Assembly (NCBI RefSeq): GCF_016907895.1
Contig: NZ_JAFBCV010000009.1
Location: 1 to 64,000 of the forward strand
Direction of reading: 5' to 3'
Source of the DNA: Shouchella xiaoxiensis
GTDB lineage: Bacteria; Bacillota; Bacilli; Bacillales; Bacillaceae_D
Length of the DNA stretch: 64,000 nt
The position numbers were made by a program, and so were the translations under genes. Below are positions 42,523 to 51,253 of the stretch, one piece after another; position 1 is the first letter of the stretch, and every line of letters starts with the position of its first letter. The notes under the pieces were generated by a model. That model worked only from the letters and a program-made list of their open reading frames with translations, searched no databases and had not been told where the DNA came from.

Positions 42523-43317
42523 CTAATCTAAAGAAGTCGTTGTTTGTTCCTGTTTGAACGTAACCACGCTCTCCCCTTTTACCCGCTTTAGCTGGGCCAC
42601 GATGATGACACTAATGACGCATAGTAAAAACCAAGAGCTAATTTTGCCAATATGAACAATCGACCAGGAGGTTTCTTGATTGGGGTATGTCCAAGCTCCG
42701 TAAAATGTGACGATGTTTTCGGCAATCCAAATAAAAAATCCGATTAAGAAAAAAGAGAGAACCATATGCATCTTAAACGTTTTTTTGTTTACAGTGAAAT
42801 AAACAACGGTGCGTAAAAAGACAAGCACCAATAAAAGCTTCAGCAACCATCTTGCATCCCAGAAAAAATGGTGCGTGAAAAAGTTTCCATAAATGAGTAC
42901 ACACAAAAGCACCGCAAAACCGGCTTTTGGCCAATGAACCATTTTCAAGTCCAAGCGACGCCACGCCTGACATATGTAGCTTGCGACACTGGCGTACATA
43001 AACCCGCTGTATAAAGGGACACCAGCAAATTTGCTATAGGCTTCTTCTGGATATGCCCATGAACCCATATGGACTTTATAAAGCTCGAGCCCTAGACCAA
43101 TTACATGAAACAAGCAAATTACTTTAAACTCATCAAAGGTCTCTAATTTAAAGACAAGCATGAGTACTTGGGCGAGGACACAAACAAGTAAAATGAAATC
43201 ATAGCGAGCAAGAAAGGGAATCTCAATTAGTTGAGATAAGGCTAAAGCGCCAAAGATCACAACTGGGAAAATGCAGGACATTGCTTGGTGATAGCCAAAT
43301 AAGAAGAAGGTTTTCAT
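42523..43317 (-). CDS. DUF817-family integral membrane protein
   Basis: A 264-residue protein with about eight membrane spans. The segments FLFGYHQAMSCIFPV, FHVIGLGLELYKVHMGSWAYPE and ENIVTFYGAWTYPNQE are characteristic of DUF817 (YoaT-like). The function of the family is not known. AAACC-rich leader DNA gives no clear operator. Confidence 0.8.
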   Translation of the reverse strand: MKTFFLFGYHQAMSCIFPVVIFGALALSQLIEIPFLARYDFILLVCVLAQVLMLVFKLETFDEFKVICLFHVIGLGLELYKVHMGSWAYPEEAYSKFAGVPLYSGFMYASVASYICQAWRRLDLKMVHWPKAGFAVLLCVLIYGNFFTHHFFWDARWLLKLLLVLVFLRTVVYFTVNKKTFKMHMVLSFFLIGFFIWIAENIVTFYGAWTYPNQETSWSIVHIGKISSWFLLCVISVIIVAQLKRVKGESVVTFKQEQTTTSLD

Positions 43318-43698
43318 GATTTGTACCTCAAAAGTAGGATAGTAGGATGCTTATAATGAAAGTCTATCAAAATAAGATCCATAACAGTGCGAGTATTCGT
43401 AAAAAATTAAGTGAAAGAGTGGAGTTTTCTTGCAAATCGTACCTTTTTAATTGTGCGAGTGGATGTCTATCCGTTCAAACGACATAACCGAACGCTTTTA
43501 TCCAAAAGAACCAAAAGCATTATATTAACCTAACAATCTAGCAGTTCATCTGCCCCTTTTGTAGCGCGGCTCTAGCAAACACCCTAACACTTCGATAGAT
43601 TGTGCATATCAATAGCATGTAGCTTAAACGCTGCGTGCTTTTTCACGTTCCTAGGTGGATGTGGACAGGCACCTATTTAGAAAAAGGGGGAAATACCA
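43318..43698. other. Divergent region DUF817 / amidase
   Basis: About 380 bases with no gene. No sigma-D, cre or strong palindrome was seen; an AAAGGGGG ribosome binding site ends it. Confidence 0.5.
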
Positions 43699-44469
43699 AT
43701 GACAAGAATATTTTTAGATCCAGGACATGGTGGAAGTGACCCAGGTGCAGTCGGAAATGGGTTACAGGAAAAGAATTTGACTTTATCAATCGCTACGCGT
43801 GTTCGCGATATTTTATTAAACGAGTACCAAGGAGTCGAGGTACGGATGAGCAGAACGACGGATGTGTTTATCGGATTAGATCAGCGGACACAGCAGGCGA
43901 ATGCTTGGAATGCTAATTACTTTATGTCGATTCACATTAATGCTGGTGGGGGGACAGGGTTTGAGTCCTTTGTTCATACGAATGCAAGCGCAGAGTCGGT
44001 TAGGCTGCAAGGAATCATCCATCCGGCTATTATTCAGCAGATGAATGTAACCAACCGCGGTCTGAAGCGGGCCAATTTTGCGGTGCTGCGAACGTCGAAT
44101 ATGCCAGCAATTCTAACTGAAAACCTGTTTATTGATCGTGCAGCAGATGCTGATTTGTTACGCAGTCCGGCTTATTTAGACCGAATTGCAAGAGGGCACG
44201 CCAACGGTTTAGCACAAGCTTTTAATTTGCAGCGTAGAGGCGGGGGTGGTGGAACGATTTACCGCGTTCAGGCAGGAGCTTTTTCGGTTCGTGCGAATGC
44301 AGATCAACAGCAGGCACGCTTGCGAGGGGATGGCTACGAGTCAATTATCGTTCAGAGTGGTTCGTTATTCCTTGTGCAGGTGGGAGCTTTTTCAATCCGT
44401 GCCAATGCCGAGGCCCTTGCAAGTGAACTACGAGGCCGCGGCTATGATGTAGCGGTTGTAAGTGGATAA
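43699..44469 (+). CDS. N-acetylmuramoyl-L-alanine amidase with SPOR repeats
   Basis: A 256-residue Amidase_3 peptidoglycan hydrolase. The zinc motif DPGHGGSDPGA (His10), Glu24 in LQEKNL, SIHINAGGG and the final TENLFI Glu are present. Two SPOR-type repeats follow (about 187-220 and 221-256), each with YRVQAGAFSVRANAD- or FLVQVGAFSIRANAE-like sequence. There is no signal peptide, as in CwlC, a mother-cell amidase released at the end of sporulation in Bacillus. That role is inferred from architecture. Confidence 0.88.
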   Translation: MTRIFLDPGHGGSDPGAVGNGLQEKNLTLSIATRVRDILLNEYQGVEVRMSRTTDVFIGLDQRTQQANAWNANYFMSIHINAGGGTGFESFVHTNASAESVRLQGIIHPAIIQQMNVTNRGLKRANFAVLRTSNMPAILTENLFIDRAADADLLRSPAYLDRIARGHANGLAQAFNLQRRGGGGGTIYRVQAGAFSVRANADQQQARLRGDGYESIIVQSGSLFLVQVGAFSIRANAEALASELRGRGYDVAVVSG

Positions 44470-44477
44470 GTGAACGA

Positions 44478-44507
44478 GGCGGGCGCATTAGCGGCCCGTC
44501 TTTTGCT
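44478..44507 (+). terminator. Terminator after the amidase gene
   Basis: GGCGGGC and GCCCGTC pair with one G-T pair around a short loop, followed by TTTTG. Confidence 0.7.
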
Positions 44508-44575
44508 TTGTAGGGGTTCTGTCTCCTTTTTTAAATTGAAAGCGTTCTCTCTGTTTTAATATCGCTGAAGAACTT

Positions 44576-44601
44576 TAAAGTAAAGGAACAGTTGCCGATA
44601 A
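44576..44601 (+). promoter_or_regulatory. Sigma-D-like promoter of the enzyme-chemoreceptor operon
   Basis: TAAA (44576-44579), 14 bases, then GCCGATAA (44594-44601). The spacing is one shorter than optimal, but both elements are perfect. A cre-like TGAAAGCGTTCTCT lies at 44537-44550. Confidence 0.65.
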
Positions 44602-44724
44602 AAAGAGAGGAGTCGGTAAGTAGTGTCATACATATCGATGGTTTCCTTGTTCACAATGGCTATAAATGTTCGCTGCCAACTGGAAAAAGACAGCGCCATG
44701 TACTTTGAAAAAAGGGGATAAAAC

Positions 44725-46359
44725 ATGACAAAAGTTTCGTCAATGATCGTCCAATTTATAAAGGAAAAAGGCTGTACGAAAGTTTTTGGAATTCCGGGTA
44801 AACCGGTTGTTCCGCTGATTTTGGCAATGAAAGCGGAAGGCGTTGACTTTGTGCTTGCGCGCCATGAATGTGGTGCAGGTTATATGGCTGCCGGGTATGC
44901 CTTGCAGAATCAATCACTTGGAGTAGCGATTGGCACGTCTGGTCCTGGTGGGACAAATATGCTTACGGCAGCAGCGCAGGCATTAGCTTTTCATGCGCCT
45001 GTGTTGTTCATTACCGGCCATCCGCCGCTTGGACTATCGGGTAAGGCACTTGGTCAGGATTCAAGCATGTTTGGAACCGATTTAGTTGAGCTGTTTAAGC
45101 CGGTAACCAAATTCAGCGCCAAGGTTGAAAGCAAGGATATGTTGCGTCAACTTTTACAGCATGCGGAAGAGCAAGCATTAACAGGCTCTAAAGGTCCAGT
45201 GCATCTTTCTGTTCCACTCGATATTTTAGTAAGTGAGATTGAGCCGTTTGAGTTTGCTAAGCTGGCAACGGATACCATTGTCTCAGGAAACATAAACAGC
45301 GCCATCGCGGCATTAGATGCAGCAGAGCGACCGTTAATGTTAGTTGGAAAAGGGGCTCATCTATCTTCTGCATACGGACCGATTAAAGAAGTTGCGGAGC
45401 ACTGGCAAATTCCTGTCGTGACAACCCCGGGTGGAAAAGGATCGTTTGTGGAAACACATCCACTTTCTTTAGGAGCGCTTGGCCTTGGCGGAACAGAAGC
45501 GGCAGCAGCTTATGTAAAAGAGCGCAAAAGCGATCTGTTAATCGTGGTTGGTTCAAAGCTTAGCGATATGTCGACCGTGGGGCTATTGACGGCTGGAGAG
45601 CCGGATAAGGTGCTACATTTTGACTGGCATGCGAATTTTGTCGGAAAAACGCTTGAGAGCGAGACGATTTTTGTGCAGGGAGATGCTGGCACGAACTTGC
45701 AGCAGCTTTTAGCACAGGCGAGCCCTTCTTCAGTATCGAAAGTCGATTTAACTGCTTATTTACAAGAAGAAACAGGACAAACAGCTGAACCAGAAGATGG
45801 ACGGTTGTCTTCAGCTCGAACGGCACAGGTTCTTCGCGAGCTCTTACCGCATGAAACGATTGTGTATGGTGATGATGGCAGCCACTCATTCTATACGATT
45901 AAACATTTTAAAACGCATGTACCAGGAACGTTTCGCTTTGATGATGTATTTGGGGCAATGGGGAATGGAATTGGTCTCGCAATTGGGGCTAAGCTGGCGA
46001 GGCCGGATCAGGAGATTGCCTGCTTCACTGGTGATGGCTGTTTGTTTATGCACGGAACCGAGATTGCCGCGGCAGTAGACGAAGAAGCAGATCTCCTCTT
46101 CGTTGTCTTCAACAACGAGATGCTCGATATGGTTGACAAAGGAATGAAATACAATCTTGGCGTTACGGCAGGCACCCGGTACAGCAAAGGCATTCATGCT
46201 GCTCAATTTGCCGAATCAATAGGAGCAGCAGGTTTCCGCTGCGCAACTGAGGCAGAGCTTGTGGAAGCATACGAAGTGTCAAGAGGGATTAAAGGTCCTG
46301 TCATCATTGAAGTGTTAGTTAATAAGGAAGAAGTGCCACCTACGCTTGGTCGTGGGTAA
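44725..46359 (+). CDS. Thiamine-diphosphate-dependent enzyme (acetolactate synthase-like)
   Basis: A 544-residue ThDP enzyme with the three-domain layout of acetolactate synthase and decarboxylases. The activating Glu48 is in RHECGAGYMAAGYA, and the ThDP/Mg motif GDG (436-438) continues to FNNE about 28 residues later. GTSGPGGTNM matches the usual AxxGPGxxN segment. It differs from IlvB in lacking a clear partner regulatory subunit and in its context: CMD protein, STAS-like protein and chemoreceptor in one operon. Substrate unknown; a 2-oxo acid or aromatic acid decarboxylase/ligase is possible. Confidence 0.85.
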   Translation: MTKVSSMIVQFIKEKGCTKVFGIPGKPVVPLILAMKAEGVDFVLARHECGAGYMAAGYALQNQSLGVAIGTSGPGGTNMLTAAAQALAFHAPVLFITGHPPLGLSGKALGQDSSMFGTDLVELFKPVTKFSAKVESKDMLRQLLQHAEEQALTGSKGPVHLSVPLDILVSEIEPFEFAKLATDTIVSGNINSAIAALDAAERPLMLVGKGAHLSSAYGPIKEVAEHWQIPVVTTPGGKGSFVETHPLSLGALGLGGTEAAAAYVKERKSDLLIVVGSKLSDMSTVGLLTAGEPDKVLHFDWHANFVGKTLESETIFVQGDAGTNLQQLLAQASPSSVSKVDLTAYLQEETGQTAEPEDGRLSSARTAQVLRELLPHETIVYGDDGSHSFYTIKHFKTHVPGTFRFDDVFGAMGNGIGLAIGAKLARPDQEIACFTGDGCLFMHGTEIAAAVDEEADLLFVVFNNEMLDMVDKGMKYNLGVTAGTRYSKGIHAAQFAESIGAAGFRCATEAELVEAYEVSRGIKGPVIIEVLVNKEEVPPTLGRG

Positions 46360-46373
46360 GAGGAGGTCTTTGC

Positions 46374-46739
46374 ATGGATAAAGCAGCAGCAGGTTGGAAG
46401 AAGATTGAGGAATTAGCAGGCGAGCCAGGTATCCAGTCAATGAAGGCGGTTGAGGAATTTTCGCCAAGACTTGCCCAGCTGGCGCTTGAGTTCGGTTACG
46501 GAGATGTGTATCTTGGCGAAGCACTTGATTTAAAGCAGCGCGCCTTAATTACGCTGTCTTCGTTAATTACACAAGGAGATCAAGGTCGAGGCTTAACGTA
46601 TCATTTTAAAGCGGCACTGCGTGTTGGCGTTACAAAAGAAGAGATCTTGGAAGTCATTAATCATTGCAGTGCATATGCTGGATTTCCTAAAGCTATTCAT
46701 GCCCTGCACGTATTTAAAGAAGCGTTAGAAAACGCATAG
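46374..46739 (+). CDS. Carboxymuconolactone decarboxylase-family protein
   Basis: A 121-residue CMD/AhpD-fold protein. KQRALITLSSLITQGDQ and the core helix GVTKEEILEVINHCSAYAGFPKA are typical of the CMD family; only one cysteine is present, so an AhpD-like peroxidase (CxxC) is unlikely and a decarboxylase or binding role is more probable. It begins 14 bases after the ThDP enzyme gene with GAGGAGG and belongs to the same operon. Confidence 0.85.
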   Translation: MDKAAAGWKKIEELAGEPGIQSMKAVEEFSPRLAQLALEFGYGDVYLGEALDLKQRALITLSSLITQGDQGRGLTYHFKAALRVGVTKEEILEVINHCSAYAGFPKAIHALHVFKEALENA

Positions 46740-46751
46740 GAGGAACTTATA

Positions 46752-47132
46752 ATGGAAAAGTTTGAGTGGAAAGTAGAAAAGGACGTTTTTTATTTTAATT
46801 ACTTAGAAATGGCAAGTACGGTGGAAGAAGCACAGGAGCAGGCTAATTTTGTTCGTTCGCAGCTTGCTAAGCCAGAAATTAAGAAGTTTCTAAATGATAA
46901 CCGCAACGTAACGTCTGTTGCTGCTCCTGAGGTTGGTGCGGTTTGGGGCGAGCTTATGGCTACTGTCTCATCTCAAGTAGAGAAGAATGCAACAATTGCT
47001 CCAAGTGCTTCACTAAAGATGCAGTTAAACCGCATCTCCAAGCAATCAGGTACGTATGATAGCGTTCGTGCGTTCACGGATATCAATCAAGCGCTTGATT
47101 TTATGGAGGTTCCCGATTTTAAGCTTAGCTAA
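46752..47132 (+). CDS. Small protein, possibly STAS/SpoIIAA-like
   Basis: A 126-residue protein with alternating strands and helices: [16 protein letters not shown], then [15 protein letters not shown], then [17 protein letters not shown]. The R-A-F-x-D-xx-x-A-L-x-F ending is reminiscent of the SpoIIAA-like (DUF3478-type) STAS fold. By-eye similarity only. It is third in the operon, directly before the chemoreceptor, so it could be a cytoplasmic sensor or adaptor for it. Confidence 0.5.
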   Translation: MEKFEWKVEKDVFYFNYLEMASTVEEAQEQANFVRSQLAKPEIKKFLNDNRNVTSVAAPEVGAVWGELMATVSSQVEKNATIAPSASLKMQLNRISKQSGTYDSVRAFTDINQALDFMEVPDFKLS

Positions 47133-47149
47133 AAAGAGGAGTGATCGGC

Positions 47150-48421
47150 TTGAATACTGAAAATAAAGGACTTTATAAAAAACTAACGATCGCCATGAGC
47201 GGATCGGTCAGTGCAATTGCGCTCATTTCATTATTAACGGTTCTGCTTGGTGGTGGTATGAGTGGAAACGGGCTATTATGGGTAGGGCTTGTGCTCATTT
47301 GGGCGATTGTTGGAGCAGTTGCCTACTTCTTCTACAACCAGATTATTCGTCCACTGCAGGAAGCTGAAAATCAACTAGCAACTTTAACAGAGGAAACGAC
47401 AGGCCACACCAATCTTGCACACTTATTAACGTCATTGCAGACCAAATCGGAGTCAGTCGATTTGGCGGTTGAAGATGATTGGAAAATCCAGTCTGCTGAA
47501 GCTGCCAATCATCTGCAAGTTTCTACAAGTGAGACAAGTGCCGGTGTTGAAGATATTGCAGTAACGATGCAGGATTTGGCTTCCAACAATAATGATCAAG
47601 TCGATGCGATTAAATCAATTGATGAGACGGTCTCTTTCATCTTCTTTAACCTAAAAGAAATAAGCGAGAGTACGCAGTTTGTTGCCGATTCATCAAGCAC
47701 AGCTTTTACAAATGCCAAGCAAGGAAATGCGACCGTGCAGCAATCGATGAAACAAATGGATTTAATCGGGAAAGATGTTCAGTTTTCAAAAGACCGGATT
47801 GAAGCATTAGGGTTAAAAACAGCTGAAATCGAAAAGATCTTGCAACTGATTACGGGTATTTCCAATCAAACAAACTTACTTGCTTTAAACGCAGCAATTG
47901 AAGCGGCGCGTGCAGGTGAACATGGCCGAGGCTTCTCGATTGTAGCGGGAGAAGTGCGCAAGCTTGCAGAGCAAACAAATGCGGCTACAGCCGACATTCA
48001 AAAGCTTATTACTGAAGTTCACGAAGGCAGCCGTGATGCGGTCAACGCGATTCAGCAAGGAGCTGAGTCCGTTGAGGTTGGAATTGGTTTAAACCGGGAA
48101 ATGGGAGCGGTCTTCCAGACAATTAATGAGAACGCTCAAGAAGTCGACGAGTTTATCCAAGACTTATCTGAATCAATTGGTGAATTGACGACGAGCATGG
48201 AAGACATTTCGAATACGATGAAAGAAGTTTCAGCAGCAGCTGTCCAGTCAAACGGCAGCGTGCAAAACGCCGCAGCCGTAATTGAAGAATTAAGCGCGTC
48301 GATGCAAGAAATGACAGCTTCAGCTGAAACATTGGCGAGCGTGACCAACGCGCAGCTGGAAGAGAAAGAGACGAACCATGAGACTGAAGAAGAAGCGCCA
48401 CTGGTTCCTGCATATTCGTAA
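47150..48421 (+). CDS. Methyl-accepting chemotaxis protein without external sensor
   Basis: A 423-residue chemoreceptor. Two membrane helices lie next to each other ([20 protein letters not shown], then [21 protein letters not shown]) with only a few residues between, so there is no extracellular ligand domain. A short linker leads to the long signalling coiled-coil, whose hairpin tip [20 protein letters not shown] and [11 protein letters not shown] are canonical for CheA/CheW contact. TTG 47150 has GAGGAG 8 bases upstream; the in-frame GTG at 47141 overlaps that site. Such receptors sense internal or membrane signals such as redox or energy state. As the last gene of the operon with the ThDP enzyme, it may report on that metabolism. 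Confidence 0.9.
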   Translation: MNTENKGLYKKLTIAMSGSVSAIALISLLTVLLGGGMSGNGLLWVGLVLIWAIVGAVAYFFYNQIIRPLQEAENQLATLTEETTGHTNLAHLLTSLQTKSESVDLAVEDDWKIQSAEAANHLQVSTSETSAGVEDIAVTMQDLASNNNDQVDAIKSIDETVSFIFFNLKEISESTQFVADSSSTAFTNAKQGNATVQQSMKQMDLIGKDVQFSKDRIEALGLKTAEIEKILQLITGISNQTNLLALNAAIEAARAGEHGRGFSIVAGEVRKLAEQTNAATADIQKLITEVHEGSRDAVNAIQQGAESVEVGIGLNREMGAVFQTINENAQEVDEFIQDLSESIGELTTSMEDISNTMKEVSAAAVQSNGSVQNAAAVIEELSASMQEMTASAETLASVTNAQLEEKETNHETEEEAPLVPAYS

Positions 48422-48435
48422 GGATGTAATGAAAG

Positions 48436-48475
48436 GACGATTATTCCTGTCTAGGAATGAATCGTCTTTTTTTTT
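48436..48475 (+). terminator. Terminator of the enzyme-chemoreceptor operon
   Basis: GACGATT/AATCGTC with an inner CCT/AGG stem, followed by nine T. Confidence 0.85.
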
Positions 48476-48714
48476 GGAAGGCGAAGACTATTCTTATAGT
48501 GGGTTAGTGTCAGCGTGCACATTTTACGTATAACCAATGTTTTATAGAGACTTATTAAAAAAGTTTCAGAAAAAGTGATCCATTCTGACACTATTCTCGT
48601 TAGCTCTGTAAGAGGTTACATATTAGCTAGGTATCGTATGTAAACAACTAGTGGAAAAGGAGGCGTTGAGGACAGCTAAATGTGATTTCATTAATCAAAA
48701 GGGGCGATTTTTCA

Positions 48715-49314
48715 ATGAAAAAAGCAATGATGTTTCCATTAGCGGCGGTTCTCGCAGTAGCAACGTTTGCAGGTACAGCTTCTGCAGACCATGAGGGTCG
48801 TGAGTTTTTAGTTGAACTGACTCCGGAGAATGAAGTCATGGATGTTGAAAGTGATGCAACAGGAGAAGCTCACTTTGAAGTGAGTGAAGATGGCGATACA
48901 CTTGAGTTTTGGGTACATGCTAAGTATTTAGAAGGTGCGACTGCAGGTCACTTGCATAGTGGTCCAGCTGGTGAAGACGGACCGGTAGAACTTTTCTTAT
49001 TCCACAATGATGAGCCAATGGATTATGATGGTGAAGTTGCTTCAGGTACATTAGATGCCGATGATCTTGTTGGTGATTTAAGCTGGGAAGAGTTTTCGAT
49101 GGGGCTTGTAGCTGGTGAGATTTATGTAAACATTCATACGGAAGAGTATCCAGATGGAGAAATCCGTGGACAGCTTGATAAGGCGGCACAAGATGCTGCT
49201 ATGGAAGAAGCAAACATGCCATCAGAAATGCCTCAAACTGGGATGGGTGGATCAAGTTCAGGAAACTGGTTTACATCTCTATGGGCAGGGATTACTGGTT
49301 TTCTGTTTAAATAA
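48715..49314 (+). CDS. CHRD-domain secreted protein with sortase-like tail
   Basis: A 199-residue exported protein. The signal peptide (MKKAMMFPLAAVLAVATFAGTASA) is followed by a CHRD domain (FLVELTPENEV, AGHLHSGPAG, GEIYVNIHTEEYPDGEIRGQL). The tail has MPQTGMGG, an LPxTG-like site with Met for Leu, then SSSGNWFTSLWAGITGFLF ending in Lys, which resembles a cell-wall sorting signal. ATG 48715 follows AAGGGG. CHRD domains occur in surface and spore-coat-associated proteins; the function is unclear. No sortase gene is in the window. Confidence 0.8.
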   Translation: MKKAMMFPLAAVLAVATFAGTASADHEGREFLVELTPENEVMDVESDATGEAHFEVSEDGDTLEFWVHAKYLEGATAGHLHSGPAGEDGPVELFLFHNDEPMDYDGEVASGTLDADDLVGDLSWEEFSMGLVAGEIYVNIHTEEYPDGEIRGQLDKAAQDAAMEEANMPSEMPQTGMGGSSSGNWFTSLWAGITGFLFK

Positions 49315-49325
49315 ATAAGGTTGTC

Positions 49326-49372
49326 GAGATAGATTAAATGCCCAGAAGTGGGCTTTTAGTCTATCTCTTTTT
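49326..49372. terminator. Bidirectional terminator between convergent genes
   Basis: GAGATAGA and TCTATCTC with an inner GCCCA/TGGGC stem, followed by T5 on the plus side. It overlaps the last codons of the DUF2500 gene. Confidence 0.8.
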
Positions 49373-49757
49373 GTTGTCTCTCAAATTCGAGAAAGCGCGT
49401 TCCTTGAAAAGTAAGCTTCCCTTCATCTCCTTCGGCGAGCATGCCGTACTGTTGGCTTGTTAAGCGAAACTCTGAGCGATCTCCGCTTTCAAATTGGAAC
49501 GTCGCGTAGTACGTTGTTGAGGAATGATGCGTATGGTGGTCATTGTGATGAGAGATGTGGCGACTGACATCGGCTCGTTTTGCTTTCAGAACAGCGTGAA
49601 CCGTTAATCTCGGCGACTGGTTGTTTTTGCCCCATTCTTTTACTCCATTAACTCCTGCAAATACAAATACTGCTACGATGATAATAAAAACAATAAAAAA
49701 CAAGACCGGAAAAACAGAGAAGGTCCAATCTCCTCCAGTATCGTAAACATCAACCAT
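49356..49757 (-). CDS. DUF2500-family membrane protein
   Basis: A 133-residue protein with one N-terminal membrane helix (FPVLFFIVFIIIVAVFVFAG) and an extracytoplasmic beta domain (LTVHAVLKAKRADVSRH, TTYYATFQFESGDRSEFRL, GMLAEGDEGKLTFQGTRFLEF), the hallmark of DUF2500. I choose ATG 49757: AAAGGGGG is 7 bases upstream, whereas the ATG two codons earlier is too close. A His-rich patch (HHNDHHTHH) may bind metal. Function unknown. Confidence 0.85.
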   Translation of the reverse strand: MVDVYDTGGDWTFSVFPVLFFIVFIIIVAVFVFAGVNGVKEWGKNNQSPRLTVHAVLKAKRADVSRHISHHNDHHTHHSSTTYYATFQFESGDRSEFRLTSQQYGMLAEGDEGKLTFQGTRFLEFERQQKEID

Positions 49758-49820
49758 GCACATTCCCCCTTTAGATATAAGTGCTATACGATTCGAACGG
49801 ATAGGTGGATTCAAATACAT

Positions 49821-50260
49821 GAAAAATGTTCAAACCGGATAGGGAAAGCTTGTTAAAGGGAACGTTCGATTAAATTGGAGAAGGGACGTCATCAGTTACG
49901 AATTAAGGAGCTTGAACCTATAAAGGAGTAGGTTGGAAAGAAGCGCTCGTTCAAACCATAACAGAAACAGATGCAGTGCTTGAGGTAATAGATCGGAAAT
50001 AGAAAAACAACAAAGAGACTGGGACAAAAGTAAATAGACAGATTAAAACGACGAACGTTCCTATTTTCAGGAACGTTCGTCGTTTATTTTATAATAAGAT
50101 TAGCCGGAAGGAGAATCCGAAGTCTCTGGAGTGGCGCTTTCGAAGGAGGCTGAGGCCGTGCCCCTGGAAAGCGACGAATTCTCCTGTAGCGATGCTACTC
50201 AGCATATTTTAGATGATTCGCCATTTCAACTATTCCTTTTAGTTATGTCCTAGCCCCTTC
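49821..50260. other. Intergenic region with hairpin and dispersed-repeat-like sequence
   Basis: Between the divergently placed DUF2500 gene and the end of the pdxA operon. It holds the hairpin at 50046-50085 and a GC-richer stretch at 50100-50200; no gene is visible. Confidence 0.5.
50046..50200. repeat. Hairpin followed by a Bacillaceae-type dispersed repeat
   Basis: AAACGACGAACGTTCCT and its exact complement (17-base arms) form a hairpin at 50046-50085. It is followed by a non-coding block with TGGAGTGGCGCTTTCGAAGG, GCCCCTGGAAAGCGAC and GAATTCTCCTGTAGCGA, which I recall as the style of multi-copy intergenic repeats in alkaliphilic Bacillus genomes. Only one copy is in this window, so the repeat nature is inference. 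Confidence 0.5.
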
Positions 50261-51253
50261 TTACTTAGGCGCTAGTTCAACTGCGTCGCGATAAGCGGCG
50301 AGCAGGCTACGCTCGTCGGCAATGTTCTTGCCGGCAATATCAAATGCGGTTCCGTGGTCTACGGATGTGCGGACAATGCCGCCCTTTAGACCGACTGTAA
50401 TGTTAACGCCAGCTTCTAGACCCATAACTTTGATTGGAACATGGCCTTGATCATGGTAACAGGCAATCACAATATCAAAGTCACCACGAGCAGCGCGGAA
50501 GAAAAGCGTATCTGCTGGGTATGGTCCTTCAACGTTAATGCCTTCTTGCTGTGCTTGCTTGATGGCTGGGATGAGCTTTTCTTCTTCCTCACCTTCACCA
50601 AAGAGTCCATTCTCACCAGCGTGAGGATTAATCCCACAGACGGCAATGCGAGGATTTGAATTACCAGCATTTTTCAACGTTTCATCAGCAAGGTTAATAA
50701 CTTTATGCGTCCGTTCAGGGTTAATCATATCAATGGCTTTACGTAAACCAACATGAGTCGTAAGATGAATCACTTTTAAATTTGGTGCGGAGAGCATCAT
50801 TGAGAAATCGGTTGTTTCAGTTAGCTCTGCTAAAATTTCTGTGTGACCTGGATACATATGACCCGCTTTTTGCATCGCTTCTTTATTTAAAGGTGCTGTA
50901 CAAATTGCATTAATCTTTTTTGCTTTTGCTAATTCAACTGCTTTTTCTACATAGCGGAATGCCGCGTTCCCAGCTTCTTCGCTTACTTCACCAAATGGAA
51001 GTGTGTCTAAAAGAAGACGTAGATCCAATACTTCAATCGTGCCTGGTTCAAACACACACTCCGTTACGTCTGTGACACTAACAACGTTTAGTTCGGTTTG
51101 TGTAACCGTTACAGCACGTTCGATTAACGCTGCGTCTCCGATGACGAAAGGTCGTCCTGTGGCAAAAATTGATTCGTGAGCAAAGGCCTTTGCGATAATT
51201 TCCGGTCCAACGCCTGCCGCGTCACCCATAGTTATACCAATGATTGGTTTCAT
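50261..51253 (-). CDS. pdxA: 4-phospho-D-threonate / 4-hydroxythreonine-4-P dehydrogenase
   Basis: A 330-residue PdxA-family NAD-dependent dehydrogenase. GITMGDAAGVGPEI opens the protein; metal-binding histidines are in MYPGHTEILAE, INPHAGENG and CYHDQGHVP, and GLKGGIVRTSVDHGTAFD closes the active site. Next to a DUF1537 kinase it is almost certainly the PdxA2 type, which oxidises 4-phospho-D-threonate or -erythronate with decarboxylation to dihydroxyacetone phosphate, not the vitamin B6 enzyme. Its start overlaps the kinase stop (ATGA). Confidence 0.88.
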   Translation of the reverse strand: MKPIIGITMGDAAGVGPEIIAKAFAHESIFATGRPFVIGDAALIERAVTVTQTELNVVSVTDVTECVFEPGTIEVLDLRLLLDTLPFGEVSEEAGNAAFRYVEKAVELAKAKKINAICTAPLNKEAMQKAGHMYPGHTEILAELTETTDFSMMLSAPNLKVIHLTTHVGLRKAIDMINPERTHKVINLADETLKNAGNSNPRIAVCGINPHAGENGLFGEGEEEEKLIPAIKQAQQEGINVEGPYPADTLFFRAARGDFDIVIACYHDQGHVPIKVMGLEAGVNITVGLKGGIVRTSVDHGTAFDIAGKNIADERSLLAAYRDAVELAPK

